IMG/VR virus record: IMGVR_UViG_3300033183_000010
Coordinates: 1 to 49,222 of that record
Strand: one strand, 5' to 3'
Length of the DNA stretch: 49,222 bases
From: a virus
Below the pieces are notes generated by a model, which had not been told where the DNA came from, did no database searches, and saw only the letters and a list, made by a program, of their open reading frames with translations. How positions within the stretch are numbered: position 1 is the stretch's first letter; the number at the start of each line of letters is the position of its first letter. The position numbers and the translations under genes are program-made. Shown here piece after piece: positions 17,021-24,488 of this stretch.

Positions 17021-17461
17021 TTAGTTAACAGTGACAGTCCATGTAATACCTAGAGTATCAGCTGCTCCTTTGTTGATAACAGAAAACACAGTGCGGCACA
17101 ACATATCTCCGCCAGAGCTTGCATTAAACAAGCCAGCTTCAGTAATTGCACCAGTGCCTGTACCTGCACCAAACGTAGCAACATAAGCTACTGCATTAGA
17201 TGTAACAGTAGTGGATGTTAAAGAAACACGACCAGCTTCAGTTCCTAGCGCAGTATCGCCAGCGGCGGCTGCAGTAGTACCAGTACCAATAGCCATGTGT
17301 GACATAGCTGTAGTGGTCGCATCTTTCATACGTTCGGCAATAAAATCTTTGCCTGCGCTAACAACAAGGTTAGGCACGACAGTTTCTTGCGTAACAGTCC
17401 CTTCTGGGTTCGTAACCGTGATCCGAAGTTCACCGGTCATTTTGATGGAATCTTGAATCAT
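17021..17461 (-). CDS. Tail / fibre-associated structural protein
   Basis: A 146-aa beta-rich protein. It has NLVVSAGKDFIAERM, SHMAIGTGTTAAAAGDTALGTE and a TEAGLFNA…MLCRTVFSVINKG end. This combination is typical of small phage tail proteins found next to fibres. It is separated by only 11-12 nt from its neighbours, so it shares their mRNA. The role is inferred. Confidence 0.6.
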   Translation of the reverse strand: MIQDSIKMTGELRITVTNPEGTVTQETVVPNLVVSAGKDFIAERMKDATTTAMSHMAIGTGTTAAAAGDTALGTEAGRVSLTSTTVTSNAVAYVATFGAGTGTGAITEAGLFNASSGGDMLCRTVFSVINKGAADTLGITWTVTVN

Positions 17462-17472
17462 GGTTATCTCCT

Positions 17473-19158
17473 TTACAAGATCACTCTTTGCCCTACAGTA
17501 CTGTTGCCAGGATTGAGGGGCGTTTGGTTAAAGTAATAACCGCCCAGTGCACGGTCATCCTCGTCTACGTCAGTATAAAGGAAGTTTACAGCAAGTCCAG
17601 CAGAACTTGCATCTGGGGCAGTTACACGGTCATTGGCAAGCATAACAGTATTCACTGTTTCAGCCATACCTATCACGCCCGTAAACGGGACGTAATAATC
17701 AGTTCCTGATATATTATACGAGTAAAACTCTTCAACGAAGCGTCTTTCTCCATCAGAAACAGAAACAAAATCTGGGTATACATACTCAGATTCACCTAGT
17801 GTTAGCAGCGTGCTGATACTTTCAGTAGCTGTAGCAGCGTCTGTATACACATTGGTAAACGTAAACACAGGGGTAGCATCTGATGGTGTAAACGAATCAG
17901 ACAGCGGATGTGTAGCATCGAAACCTAAAGTTTCAGTAACAGTAACTGGATCAGCGTCTGCGTCTGCGTCACTACGATCAAAGTCTACGTTTTCTGTAAA
18001 GTTTTTAACATTTACATCTGATACATTAACTGTGTCAGACTTAGCCAGCTGTATATCGAAATCATCGACAGCGTCTGATGGCGTAAACGAGTCAGAAAGT
18101 GCTGGCCTAACATCAAACGTATTCGATTCTGATGCAGTAACAGCCTCTGTTTTAGCTAGCTCAGGGTTGTTCTTAATACCCTCTACTGCAGTAAGTGAGT
18201 CACTAAACCCACCGTGTGTAAAGTCTTTAGCGTCCGACTCTGTTACAGACGCCGTGTCGTTGTCTGCTATGTCAGCAAGCGTAACCTCTTTAGCATCTGA
18301 TTCAGCCGCCGTAGTTGTATCAGTAAGCCCTTTAGTTACATCAAAGTCGTCGATAGCGTCTGACGCAGTAACTGGATCAGGGTCTACATCAGCGTCAGAC
18401 AAATCAAAGTCTACGTTAGACGTAAACGTTTTAACATTTGACTGAACTGCGTTAACAGAATCTGTGCTGATTTGTGTAAAGTTATTTGCTATCGCTTCTG
18501 TAACAGATACTGAGTCTGCCAGTACTTTATCTACATCAAAATCGTCAATCGCCTCAGAAGCTGTTGCTGTGTCAGATGGATTTAAGCCAATGTCAAAATC
18601 ATCAATACCTTCTGACATGGTTACTGTAGCCGTAAGACCTGGCTTCGTAGCCTCTTTAGCCGATGCTTCAGACATAGTAACGTCATCATTATCGGCAAGT
18701 TCGCCAACTATTATATCTTTGGCGTCCGTCTCTGCTATAGTTACTGGGTCTGGGTCTACATCATCATCAGCAGGTACAGTGTCAATAAAGTCTGTAAACA
18801 CAAAGACTCTTGACTCTACTGCAGTAACAGAATCAGTAAGAACTTTATCTGTGTCAAACACAGGGTCTGCATCAGCAGGTAGTGCAACGTCGTCAGGTTC
18901 TTCCTTAAGTACGTCTAACGCTTTTGTTAACTGAGCAGCAAACCCCCCTGCATCGCCGTCACCAACGCTTACAGTTTCGCTAGGTAAATTAGTTTGGGGT
19001 AATACAAGAGGTCGTTCTGCTGAACTAAAAATAAGTTTTGGTACTAGCGTTACATCAGCTTCTAAATAAGATGGCCGTGCTACTGACGCACTAAGCTCAC
19101 CTACTACAATCGCAGTAGTAGCTATAGATAGTACAGTAACGCTAAGCCCTATCTTCAT
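17473..19158 (-). CDS. Acidic tandem-repeat structural protein
   Basis: A 561-aa protein. A hydrophobic N-terminus (residues about 6-25) could be a signal or anchor. Residues about 95-440 are some twenty degenerate repeats of about 15-20 residues, of the form D-(S/T)-(V/F)-T-x-(S/T)-(E/D)-A-x-x-D-F-D. Four contain DDFD, and a longer block (NVDFD-SDAD-D-DPVT) recurs. Asp is very abundant and Lys rare. A non-repetitive C-terminal domain (440-561) ends the protein. It overlaps the BppU-like gene by 4 nt. Probably an elongated, perhaps cation-binding, virion fibre; no known family assigned. Confidence 0.6.
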   Translation of the reverse strand: MKIGLSVTVLSIATTAIVVGELSASVARPSYLEADVTLVPKLIFSSAERPLVLPQTNLPSETVSVGDGDAGGFAAQLTKALDVLKEEPDDVALPADADPVFDTDKVLTDSVTAVESRVFVFTDFIDTVPADDDVDPDPVTIAETDAKDIIVGELADNDDVTMSEASAKEATKPGLTATVTMSEGIDDFDIGLNPSDTATASEAIDDFDVDKVLADSVSVTEAIANNFTQISTDSVNAVQSNVKTFTSNVDFDLSDADVDPDPVTASDAIDDFDVTKGLTDTTTAAESDAKEVTLADIADNDTASVTESDAKDFTHGGFSDSLTAVEGIKNNPELAKTEAVTASESNTFDVRPALSDSFTPSDAVDDFDIQLAKSDTVNVSDVNVKNFTENVDFDRSDADADADPVTVTETLGFDATHPLSDSFTPSDATPVFTFTNVYTDAATATESISTLLTLGESEYVYPDFVSVSDGERRFVEEFYSYNISGTDYYVPFTGVIGMAETVNTVMLANDRVTAPDASSAGLAVNFLYTDVDEDDRALGGYYFNQTPLNPGNSTVGQRVIL

Positions 19159-19496
19159 GTTAGGTTATCTCTAACTCTAAAGCTAAGCAGTTCATAAACT
19201 GTTTGTGTGCCGACTCCAGATGTGGTTACGACAACTTCACCCTCGTATTGACCGGCTGTTACATTATTAAGAACGCCGCCAGAGAAATCAAACTGAATCT
19301 TACCATCCGCGCCGCTTCCAACTTTAGAACAGTTAATTGTGCTTAGCAGCGTGCTTGTACCAGCTTTACGAAACCTGACTGCCACAGATATAGAAGACGG
19401 CGACAAATCATACGCACTGTTAGTAGATTCATCGGTAAGCGTAAGAATAACTACGGGTTTTGAATCACCTTTAACAAGTCTAATAGTATCTGCCAT
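19155..19496 (-). CDS. BppU-like baseplate/fibre N-terminal domain protein
   Basis: A 113-aa protein matching the small beta-sandwich seen at the N-terminus of BppU-type baseplate proteins. It starts with DTIRLVKGDSKPVVILTLTD, then DLSPSSISVAVRFRKAG, and ends with a beta strand (YELLSFRVRDNLT). Such domains attach fibres to the tail hub. It lies directly before the acidic repeat protein and overlaps it by 4 nt, so the two may form one fibre unit. Confidence 0.65.
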   Translation of the reverse strand: MADTIRLVKGDSKPVVILTLTDESTNSAYDLSPSSISVAVRFRKAGTSTLLSTINCSKVGSGADGKIQFDFSGGVLNNVTAGQYEGEVVVTTSGVGTQTVYELLSFRVRDNLT

Positions 19497-19504
19497 AGCC
19501 TACC

Positions 19505-20158
19505 TCACGCAAATCTCTGGTTCTGCACACGCATAGAACCTCTACCTGTGCCTAAGTTAGCTCTAGCTCTACGCTCTGATAACTTAAAAGCAAACTGTTT
19601 AGAGTGGTATGACGCCAGTTCTCTGTCGCTCCAAGTTCTATCTGGTAGAACTAAAAGATGTTGTAGTGCGCCGTGCATGATTACGTTTTCTAAATCATCA
19701 AGCACAGTCTTATCCATTTCTTCGGCAGTGCGCAAAGGTTTTACAGCAACAATCATGCGAACGTCGTAGTTTACGTTTCCATCCGGAACGGGTGCTACAG
19801 CAAAATTATCTACGTCTATGCTAGTGATATACCTAGGAGTTGCGTATTCATCTGACGACACATACGGCCACTTAGGGTAAATATCGTGCATCTGCTCTAA
19901 AGATATGGGTGTAAGTTTTTCTCCATTCACAGTTGCTGTAAGGATTGCGTGAACTTCAGAAAAGTCAGGTGGGTCATATGCGTAGTCATGCCCGCCTGCG
20001 TTAAGTCTAATCGCAGGTTGCTCGTAACGCCACGCTAGAGTGCGCTCACACGCCTCTATGGCTGCGTCCCGTACATACTGCTCTACAACTACGTTAGGGG
20101 CGCCAGGGACGCTAGGAGCAAGCCTAGTGACAATATCTCTAAAAGCACGGTTTGGCAT
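19505..20158 (-). CDS. Head-tail connector / tail protein
   Basis: A 217-aa protein. It begins PNRAFRDIVTRLAPSVPGAPN, with DAAIEACERTLAWRYEQP and a beta-rich middle (YAYDPPDFSEVHAILTA). Position directly after the adaptor, and the helical N-terminus plus beta core, suggest a second connector or gatekeeper component. It starts by TAATG overlap with the adaptor gene. Family assignment is tentative. Confidence 0.55.
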   Translation of the reverse strand: MPNRAFRDIVTRLAPSVPGAPNVVVEQYVRDAAIEACERTLAWRYEQPAIRLNAGGHDYAYDPPDFSEVHAILTATVNGEKLTPISLEQMHDIYPKWPYVSSDEYATPRYITSIDVDNFAVAPVPDGNVNYDVRMIVAVKPLRTAEEMDKTVLDDLENVIMHGALQHLLVLPDRTWSDRELASYHSKQFAFKLSERRARANLGTGRGSMRVQNQRFA

Positions 20159-20802
20159 TAGACAACGTCCTCCTCTTGCAGCCCGCCACGTTCAGGGTCT
20201 GTTATAGCGCGGCTCTGCGCCGCTACACCTAGTGCCTGAGTAAATGACGACTGGAACAACTGCGCACGCTGTGAGTTAACGTGTTCGTTATCGACAGACT
20301 CAGCAATAAACACTGTAGCATCAATCACAACAGGTTCATATGCGTCTGGCAGCAAAGCTACTTGAGTAACGCCATCATAATCAGGAGGCGTCTGGGCGTA
20401 CTCGCCCACTAAAACTTGTCCTGTTGGGGCTTTGGGGTAAATAAAAAATTTATTTGGGTTCCGCACATGCCGCATAAAGTTTACAGCAGAGCCAGCCGCG
20501 TCGTTCATCCAAGTCGGATACGCCTGATCTAACGCTTCTCGGTTGGTTTCAATCACACCGTCTCCGCCTTTAACGCGGTAAATTTCTATCAATCGTATAG
20601 AGTCACTAGGCGCTGACTGTACAACTTCGCCATCTGTACAAGTAATATCACCGATGTAAGCAAACAGGTCAGGGCGCAACACAGCGATACGCTTTAGGGC
20701 TTGGTTAGCAAACCCCAACAGCACATCATCGCTGTAGCGATAAGGTGTGTTTGTATCTTGAATGATACGTCTGACCTCAGTGATTACATCGTTTAAGATC
20801 AT
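20158..20802 (-). CDS. Phage adaptor protein (DUF6682 / T7 gp11-like)
   Basis: A 214-aa protein. The N-terminus DVITEVRRIIQDTNTPYRYSDD, then FANQALKRIAVLRPDLF, fits the DUF6682-type adaptor, which docks under the portal and starts the short tail. The DGEVVQSAPSDSIRLIEIYRV stretch corresponds to the family's G-x-x-Q-x-LP-x-x-x-L segment. It overlaps both neighbours by a few bases. Confidence 0.68.
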   Translation of the reverse strand: MILNDVITEVRRIIQDTNTPYRYSDDVLLGFANQALKRIAVLRPDLFAYIGDITCTDGEVVQSAPSDSIRLIEIYRVKGGDGVIETNREALDQAYPTWMNDAAGSAVNFMRHVRNPNKFFIYPKAPTGQVLVGEYAQTPPDYDGVTQVALLPDAYEPVVIDATVFIAESVDNEHVNSQRAQLFQSSFTQALGVAAQSRAITDPERGGLQEEDVV

Positions 20803-21107
20803 TTCTCAACCCACGCTTCGTTTTCTGGGGTGCTAGGATCATCAGCAATGTAATGTCCTTTGCTGTTTCTAGCACGCTCTAAACTCTGAGTTACTTCTGC
20901 AGCCAACTCCGGTGGAGTAGTATCCGGCTCTTCTGGTATCTCAGTATCTAACTTTACCTTAGGTTTACGCCCTTTTTGTTTTTTGGGTATAAACTTTTCG
21001 GGAAATGCTTCTTCTTCCGTAACTTCTACGGTTAACGGGTTTTCCGCCAGAATCTCGTTCCAGCCATATATCTCACCGTCGTTGATATTTTTAAGCCATC
21101 TAGCCAT
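20799..21107 (-). CDS. Small conserved marine-phage protein, unknown function
   Basis: A 102-aa protein starting ARWLKNINDGEIYGWNE. The middle is a Lys-rich stretch (KKQKGRKPKVKL) and the C-terminus is acidic. ATG at 21107 was chosen over the GTG at 21110 because GAGGAGG lies 5 nt upstream and the ATG overlaps the preceding TGA (TGATG). It sits between the tiny basic protein cluster and the adaptor. Function unknown; the head-completion region context is the only clue. Confidence 0.55.
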   Translation of the reverse strand: MARWLKNINDGEIYGWNEILAENPLTVEVTEEEAFPEKFIPKKQKGRKPKVKLDTEIPEEPDTTPPELAAEVTQSLERARNSKGHYIADDPSTPENEAWVEK

Positions 21108-21379
21108 CACGACCTCCTCACAGGTTTAACACGTTTAGCCTTGCCTGCAGGCTGTCCTATTCGCTTCTTCTGCGCCACGCGGCTTTTCTTTTCCGCTGCT
21201 GTCAACTCTGACGCAGTCTTAGGCGTTTCGCTCGACACTCGCTTGCTTGGCCTACAATATGGAGTACCACGTTTTTCGCCCTGTTGTCTACCACAAGGCT
21301 TACCAGTGCGCACATCCACCCACTTTTCCTTAAACCATCGTTTAAGGTCTGCCCCCTTTTTACTTTTTCTTACTGCCAC
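21107..21379 (-). CDS. DUF5872-like small basic protein
   Basis: A 90-aa protein with a GTG start. The sequence KKGADLKRWFKEKWVDVRTG, then KPCGRQ and YCRPSKRVSSETPKT, matches the DUF5872 pattern of marine phages and large DNA viruses. It is very Lys/Arg-rich, which suggests nucleic-acid contact in the head. It overlaps the next upstream gene by 20 nt. The function of the domain is not established. Confidence 0.7.
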   Translation of the reverse strand: MAVRKSKKGADLKRWFKEKWVDVRTGKPCGRQQGEKRGTPYCRPSKRVSSETPKTASELTAAEKKSRVAQKKRIGQPAGKAKRVKPVRRS

Positions 21380-21521
21380 TTTTATTACCCCAGTTCTTAG
21401 CGCCTACTTTACGGCACTTTGCTAAGGCACCTGACGCGTAAGCCGAGGGCCAAACTTTATATCTTGACTTCACCTTATAGTAGCAGGCGTCTTTTTTAGA
21501 TTGTGCTTTAGGTGCCGCCAT
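21360..21521 (-). CDS. Tiny basic marine-phage protein (YKVWPSAYASGAL family)
   Basis: A 53-aa frame from ATG 21521 to TAA 21360. The motif DACYYKVKSRYKVWPSAYAS, followed by GALAKCRKVGAKNWG, is a recurrent signature of short marine-phage proteins. It is strongly basic with two Cys. It overlaps the DUF5872-like gene by 20 nt and follows the RFGD-type gene by 5 nt. Function unknown; co-location with capsid genes suggests a packaged or head protein. Confidence 0.65.
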   Translation of the reverse strand: MAAPKAQSKKDACYYKVKSRYKVWPSAYASGALAKCRKVGAKNWGNKSGSKKK

Positions 21522-21526
21522 ATCTA

Positions 21527-21775
21527 TTACCACTTCTTACATGACCAGTATCTTGCGGTCATCTTTGATGGAGGTCTGCTGTCACAGCCATGCCTCGCAC
21601 GAAAATTTTTGCGCCGCCCTGGCTGATCTTTTTTGATCGTCATGTTGGCGTCGCCAAATCGAATAATTTTTTCTTTACCATTTTGACAGGCTTTCACAAC
21701 AAATTTTTTGCCGCCCTGTACCTGCCGCTTTGGCTTGTTACAAGCCATCTTTGATTTGTCGATCTGCTTAGCCAT
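21527..21775 (-). CDS. Small basic protein with RFGDANM…RKNFRARH motif
   Basis: An 82-aa protein. KMACNKPKR, then KKFVVKACQNGKEKIIRFGD, then NMTIKKDQPGRRKNFRARHG and a YWSCKKW end, form a recognisable family found in marine phages and some large DNA viruses (DUF5754-like; the number is uncertain). Its Cys/His residues may bind metal. It is the first of three adjacent basic small genes downstream of the capsid genes. Function unknown. Confidence 0.65.
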   Translation of the reverse strand: MAKQIDKSKMACNKPKRQVQGGKKFVVKACQNGKEKIIRFGDANMTIKKDQPGRRKNFRARHGCDSRPPSKMTARYWSCKKW

Positions 21776-21789
21776 ATCTGCCTCCTAAA

Positions 21790-21822
21790 GCAGGGAAGGG
21801 GGCCAAAGCCCCCCGCCCCTTT
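21790..21822 (-). terminator. GC-rich hairpin after capsid decoration gene
   Basis: On the minus strand a perfect GGGGGC/GCCCCC stem with a 4-nt TTTG loop (arms 21808-21813 and 21798-21803) is flanked by further GGG/CCC and AAAG/CTTT complementarity. There is no long U tract, so it may be a weak terminator or a 3' stabiliser that raises coat and decoration mRNA over the downstream genes. Confidence 0.5.
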
Positions 21823-21825
21823 AGT

Positions 21826-22290
21826 TTACGAACAGTCAACCATTACAACTGTCAGCGTCATAACTGCTGCGTCTGCTGCGTTAACAGTAGTCACATCAAT
21901 CGTATCTGCTGCAGTGTAATACTTACCTGACGCCAAGCCAGTAGGAGTACCTGCTGACGGAGTCGTAATGTAAGCAGCCGTCGTGTTAGCGTTTACGCCG
22001 TCAAGGTAGCCATCTGGATCGGCGCCGTCGCCAACGTCGATTGTCAGAGTGCCGCCTTCAGCAGTGGTGACATTAAGAGCTACCGAAGTAACCAGCGTGT
22101 TTGCTGGAATCTTGATAACTTCCAAAACGTCAGTCGCTGCTAGCGCAGTAAGACCTGCAGCCGCACGAGCAGTCGTGATAGCCGCGAAGTCTAGGGTTAC
22201 AGAAACGGCTGAAACACGGTTGATCCCCGCAGCAACGTGCGCGGAACCTGTTCCCATGTTATAGCCTTTACCGTCATTATAAGTAGCCAT
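21826..22290 (-). CDS. Putative capsid decoration / head protein
   Basis: A 154-aa Ala/Thr-rich beta protein without charged clusters. It contains KIPANTLVTSVALNVTTAEG, TLTIDVGDG and YYTAADTIDVTTVNAADA. This IPAGT…V…G…YDID-type layout is common in head decoration proteins coded beside the coat. It follows the coat gene by 12 nt. Role inferred from position and composition. Confidence 0.6.
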   Translation of the reverse strand: MATYNDGKGYNMGTGSAHVAAGINRVSAVSVTLDFAAITTARAAAGLTALAATDVLEVIKIPANTLVTSVALNVTTAEGGTLTIDVGDGADPDGYLDGVNANTTAAYITTPSAGTPTGLASGKYYTAADTIDVTTVNAADAAVMTLTVVMVDCS

Positions 22291-22302
22291 GATCGTCTCT
22301 CC

Positions 22303-23208
22303 TTATACGCTGACAACCATAGTTGCGAGAGCTTCTGGCTTAACTACTTTATAGCCATAAACTTGCAAACCACGGATAATGTTGCCGAAAGTTGTCTCTG
22401 AACGGATGGTTTCCATATTTGTCATCTGAGATGCAAAAGTGAAGCCCATCTTATGACCAGCAATACAGCTGAACTCAGAACCTGACTTATACAGGTTGTG
22501 AGACACATAAACTGTGAAGCGGTCAATCATGCCAAGACGACCATTGCGGAGTGGAGACTGGCTGTCACCAGTGATAGATGCGTCTTTCAAGTCAGATTGC
22601 TTGATAAGACCAGCCATCTTAGCTGGGATAACAAGGAAACGATCCTGTTCAGGACAGTTAGCCTCGTCCAACACAGTGCCCGCATCAACAATAGAGTCGA
22701 TGACATTAGACTTTGTTAGAGATAGTGGAGTACCGGCTACACCCATGTTTAGGTTGCCGGAGATACGACCAGCTGATGCACCTTTGTTATTTGCGGACAC
22801 ATCGGTCAGGATGTCAGTCAGAACGCGCTCGTCGATCTTGATCTTCATACGCTCGGAAGCGTCTTTAGACCACTGATCCATCAGTGCAATGTCAGACTGA
22901 ACCTGATCAACGTCGTCTTCAACGCAAGCGAAGTATTCGCCTTTGTCGATTACGAGCTGCAGCTTAGCCTTGTCAGGGTTTTCGACTGCAAGAGTCTGAC
23001 CCTTAACGTAGGTTTTGATGGTGATTTCTGGAGTAGTACGGATGTTAACCGTATCACCCATGTTACGAATCTCACCTTCGTAGTCAGTGTTAGAGATTGC
23101 GGACAGGACAGTCGCATCGTAGAAATTCTCGATGAGTTTGCCCGACCAAATCTCAGGGATAAAGTTGCCGGAATAGTCCGGACGACCTGATGATACTGCA
23201 AAAGCCAT
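22303..23208 (-). CDS. Major capsid protein
   Basis: A 301-aa protein. The N-terminus PDYSGNFIPEIWSGKLIENF, the MGDTVNIRTTPEITIKTY segment, DQWSKDASERMKIKIDERVL (spine-like helix) and the C-terminal GLQVYGYKVVKPEALA are characteristic of HK97-fold coats of podovirus type. AAGGAGG lies 7 nt before the ATG. It sits between scaffold and decoration genes, as expected. The fold is inferred from motif layout. Confidence 0.85.
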   Translation of the reverse strand: MAFAVSSGRPDYSGNFIPEIWSGKLIENFYDATVLSAISNTDYEGEIRNMGDTVNIRTTPEITIKTYVKGQTLAVENPDKAKLQLVIDKGEYFACVEDDVDQVQSDIALMDQWSKDASERMKIKIDERVLTDILTDVSANNKGASAGRISGNLNMGVAGTPLSLTKSNVIDSIVDAGTVLDEANCPEQDRFLVIPAKMAGLIKQSDLKDASITGDSQSPLRNGRLGMIDRFTVYVSHNLYKSGSEFSCIAGHKMGFTFASQMTNMETIRSETTFGNIIRGLQVYGYKVVKPEALATMVVSV

Positions 23209-23224
23209 GATAGCCTCCTTCTAA

Positions 23225-24232
23225 TTATGCAGTGACTATGCGACCTTCTCGCTGGGCTGCGAAAATGTCACGTTCTATTCGGCCACGCTCATCCTCACGG
23301 CCTTTGTATTTACCTTTGCGGACAGCCTCAAAGAAACCTTTGATGTCATCCGGTGAATACGTTTGGCCCTCAGATGGCATTGCAGAAGCACTAGAGCGAC
23401 CCCGCCCTGGCGCAACCTGCTTCTCCAACTGAGAAGTCTGAGCCTTCCGACTGGTTTGAGCAACTGGCGTACTATTAGCCCCTGGCCACGATTGAAAGAA
23501 TCTCGCCACGCGATTTACATCTAGTTGACTTTGTGCGTCTTCCAGATACGTTTGCCGAGTAATACCGGTAAGTGGATCAACTTCTAACAGCCAAGACTGA
23601 AAATCTTGGTTGTCGTTGATGTCGTTCCAATTTGGTACTTGGCTTGAGAGTTCCGACCAAAACGCTTGCTCAGCTGATTGTGCTTGCCTATGCGACATTT
23701 GTTGTACCTGTGGTACGACGCTGGTTTGCAACTGCCGAATTGTTTGCTCAAGCTGGGCTACGCGAGCGTTAGACTGAGCTAACTCTTCTCTTGCAGCACG
23801 CCGCATAACATCAATCGAATCACCATACTCTTGGACATCTTTGTCCGTAATCAAAGGATCATTAGACATAGGCGCCTGTTGTACTGGTTGATTAGAAAGA
23901 TTGCTAAGCAACTCTTCCATTTGAGAAACACGGGATGACAACTCACGGTTCTGCGCGGTTAGCTTTGGAACCTCTGCGTTGTACATACCTTGCAACGTTT
24001 TATACTTCTGCTCCCAAGAATCTTTCGTCTTGGTGTCCGGCTGTCCTTGCTCCTCGGTACCAGACTGGGGTGCTTGCTCTGTTACACTGTCGGCTACAGC
24101 CTCCTCTACCTGTCCCTCAACAACTTCTGCTTCGGCCTCGGCAGGTGCCTGTGCCTCAGTGTCGCCGTTAAGTTCTTTGTATAGTTCCTGTACTGCCTCA
24201 GACTGCATCTGAACTTGCTTTGGTAATACCAT
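23225..24232 (-). CDS. Scaffold / capsid assembly protein
   Basis: A 335-aa acidic, Gln/Glu-rich protein just upstream of the coat. Residues about 20-75 are low-complexity acidic. Residues about 75-180 look coiled-coil (QKYKTLQGMYNAEVPKL, ARVAQLEQTIRQLQTSV). The C-terminus is basic (KGKYKGREDERGRIERD), as coat-binding scaffold tails often are. TAGGAG lies about 8 nt before the ATG. Product assigned by position and composition. Confidence 0.7.
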   Translation of the reverse strand: MVLPKQVQMQSEAVQELYKELNGDTEAQAPAEAEAEVVEGQVEEAVADSVTEQAPQSGTEEQGQPDTKTKDSWEQKYKTLQGMYNAEVPKLTAQNRELSSRVSQMEELLSNLSNQPVQQAPMSNDPLITDKDVQEYGDSIDVMRRAAREELAQSNARVAQLEQTIRQLQTSVVPQVQQMSHRQAQSAEQAFWSELSSQVPNWNDINDNQDFQSWLLEVDPLTGITRQTYLEDAQSQLDVNRVARFFQSWPGANSTPVAQTSRKAQTSQLEKQVAPGRGRSSASAMPSEGQTYSPDDIKGFFEAVRKGKYKGREDERGRIERDIFAAQREGRIVTA

Positions 24233-24269
24233 GTTGAACGCTCCTATCGGTGTGCGTAATTAGCAGCTG

Positions 24270-24488
24270 TCATTGTGACTTTGCCGCTATCTCAGGGGAC
24301 TGTTCTATATACTTCGTAAGCTCTGACAGAATTTGACACCGCCCCTGTGCAAGTGCCGTATTCTGTGCGACGTTGGGTAGCTGCTCTAACTCGTGCATAC
24401 GCCATTCCTGTAGCCATTCAGCTATCACTGGATATTGGCGCACACTTGCGGCTAGTGCCTTAGTAACTTCAGGAGTAGGCCGGATCAT
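24270..24488 (-). CDS. Small helical protein between portal and scaffold
   Basis: A 72-aa all-helical protein that starts four nucleotides inside the portal gene (ATGA). Contains VRQYPVIAEWLQEWRMHELEQL and ALAQGRCQILSEL. Small genes of this kind are common at this position in marine podoviruses. Function unknown; an assembly accessory is plausible. Confidence 0.5.
   Translation of the reverse strand: MIRPTPEVTKALAASVRQYPVIAEWLQEWRMHELEQLPNVAQNTALAQGRCQILSELTKYIEQSPEIAAKSQ

Noticed and set aside
17810-18934. Two plus-strand Ser/Val-rich frames opposite the acidic repeat gene
   Set aside because: The repetitive antisense composition keeps the opposite frame open; no ribosome site or sensible product.
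17473-19158. CRISPR-like or satellite repeat
   Set aside because: The repeats are degenerate, in frame and coding; there are no identical repeats with unique spacers.
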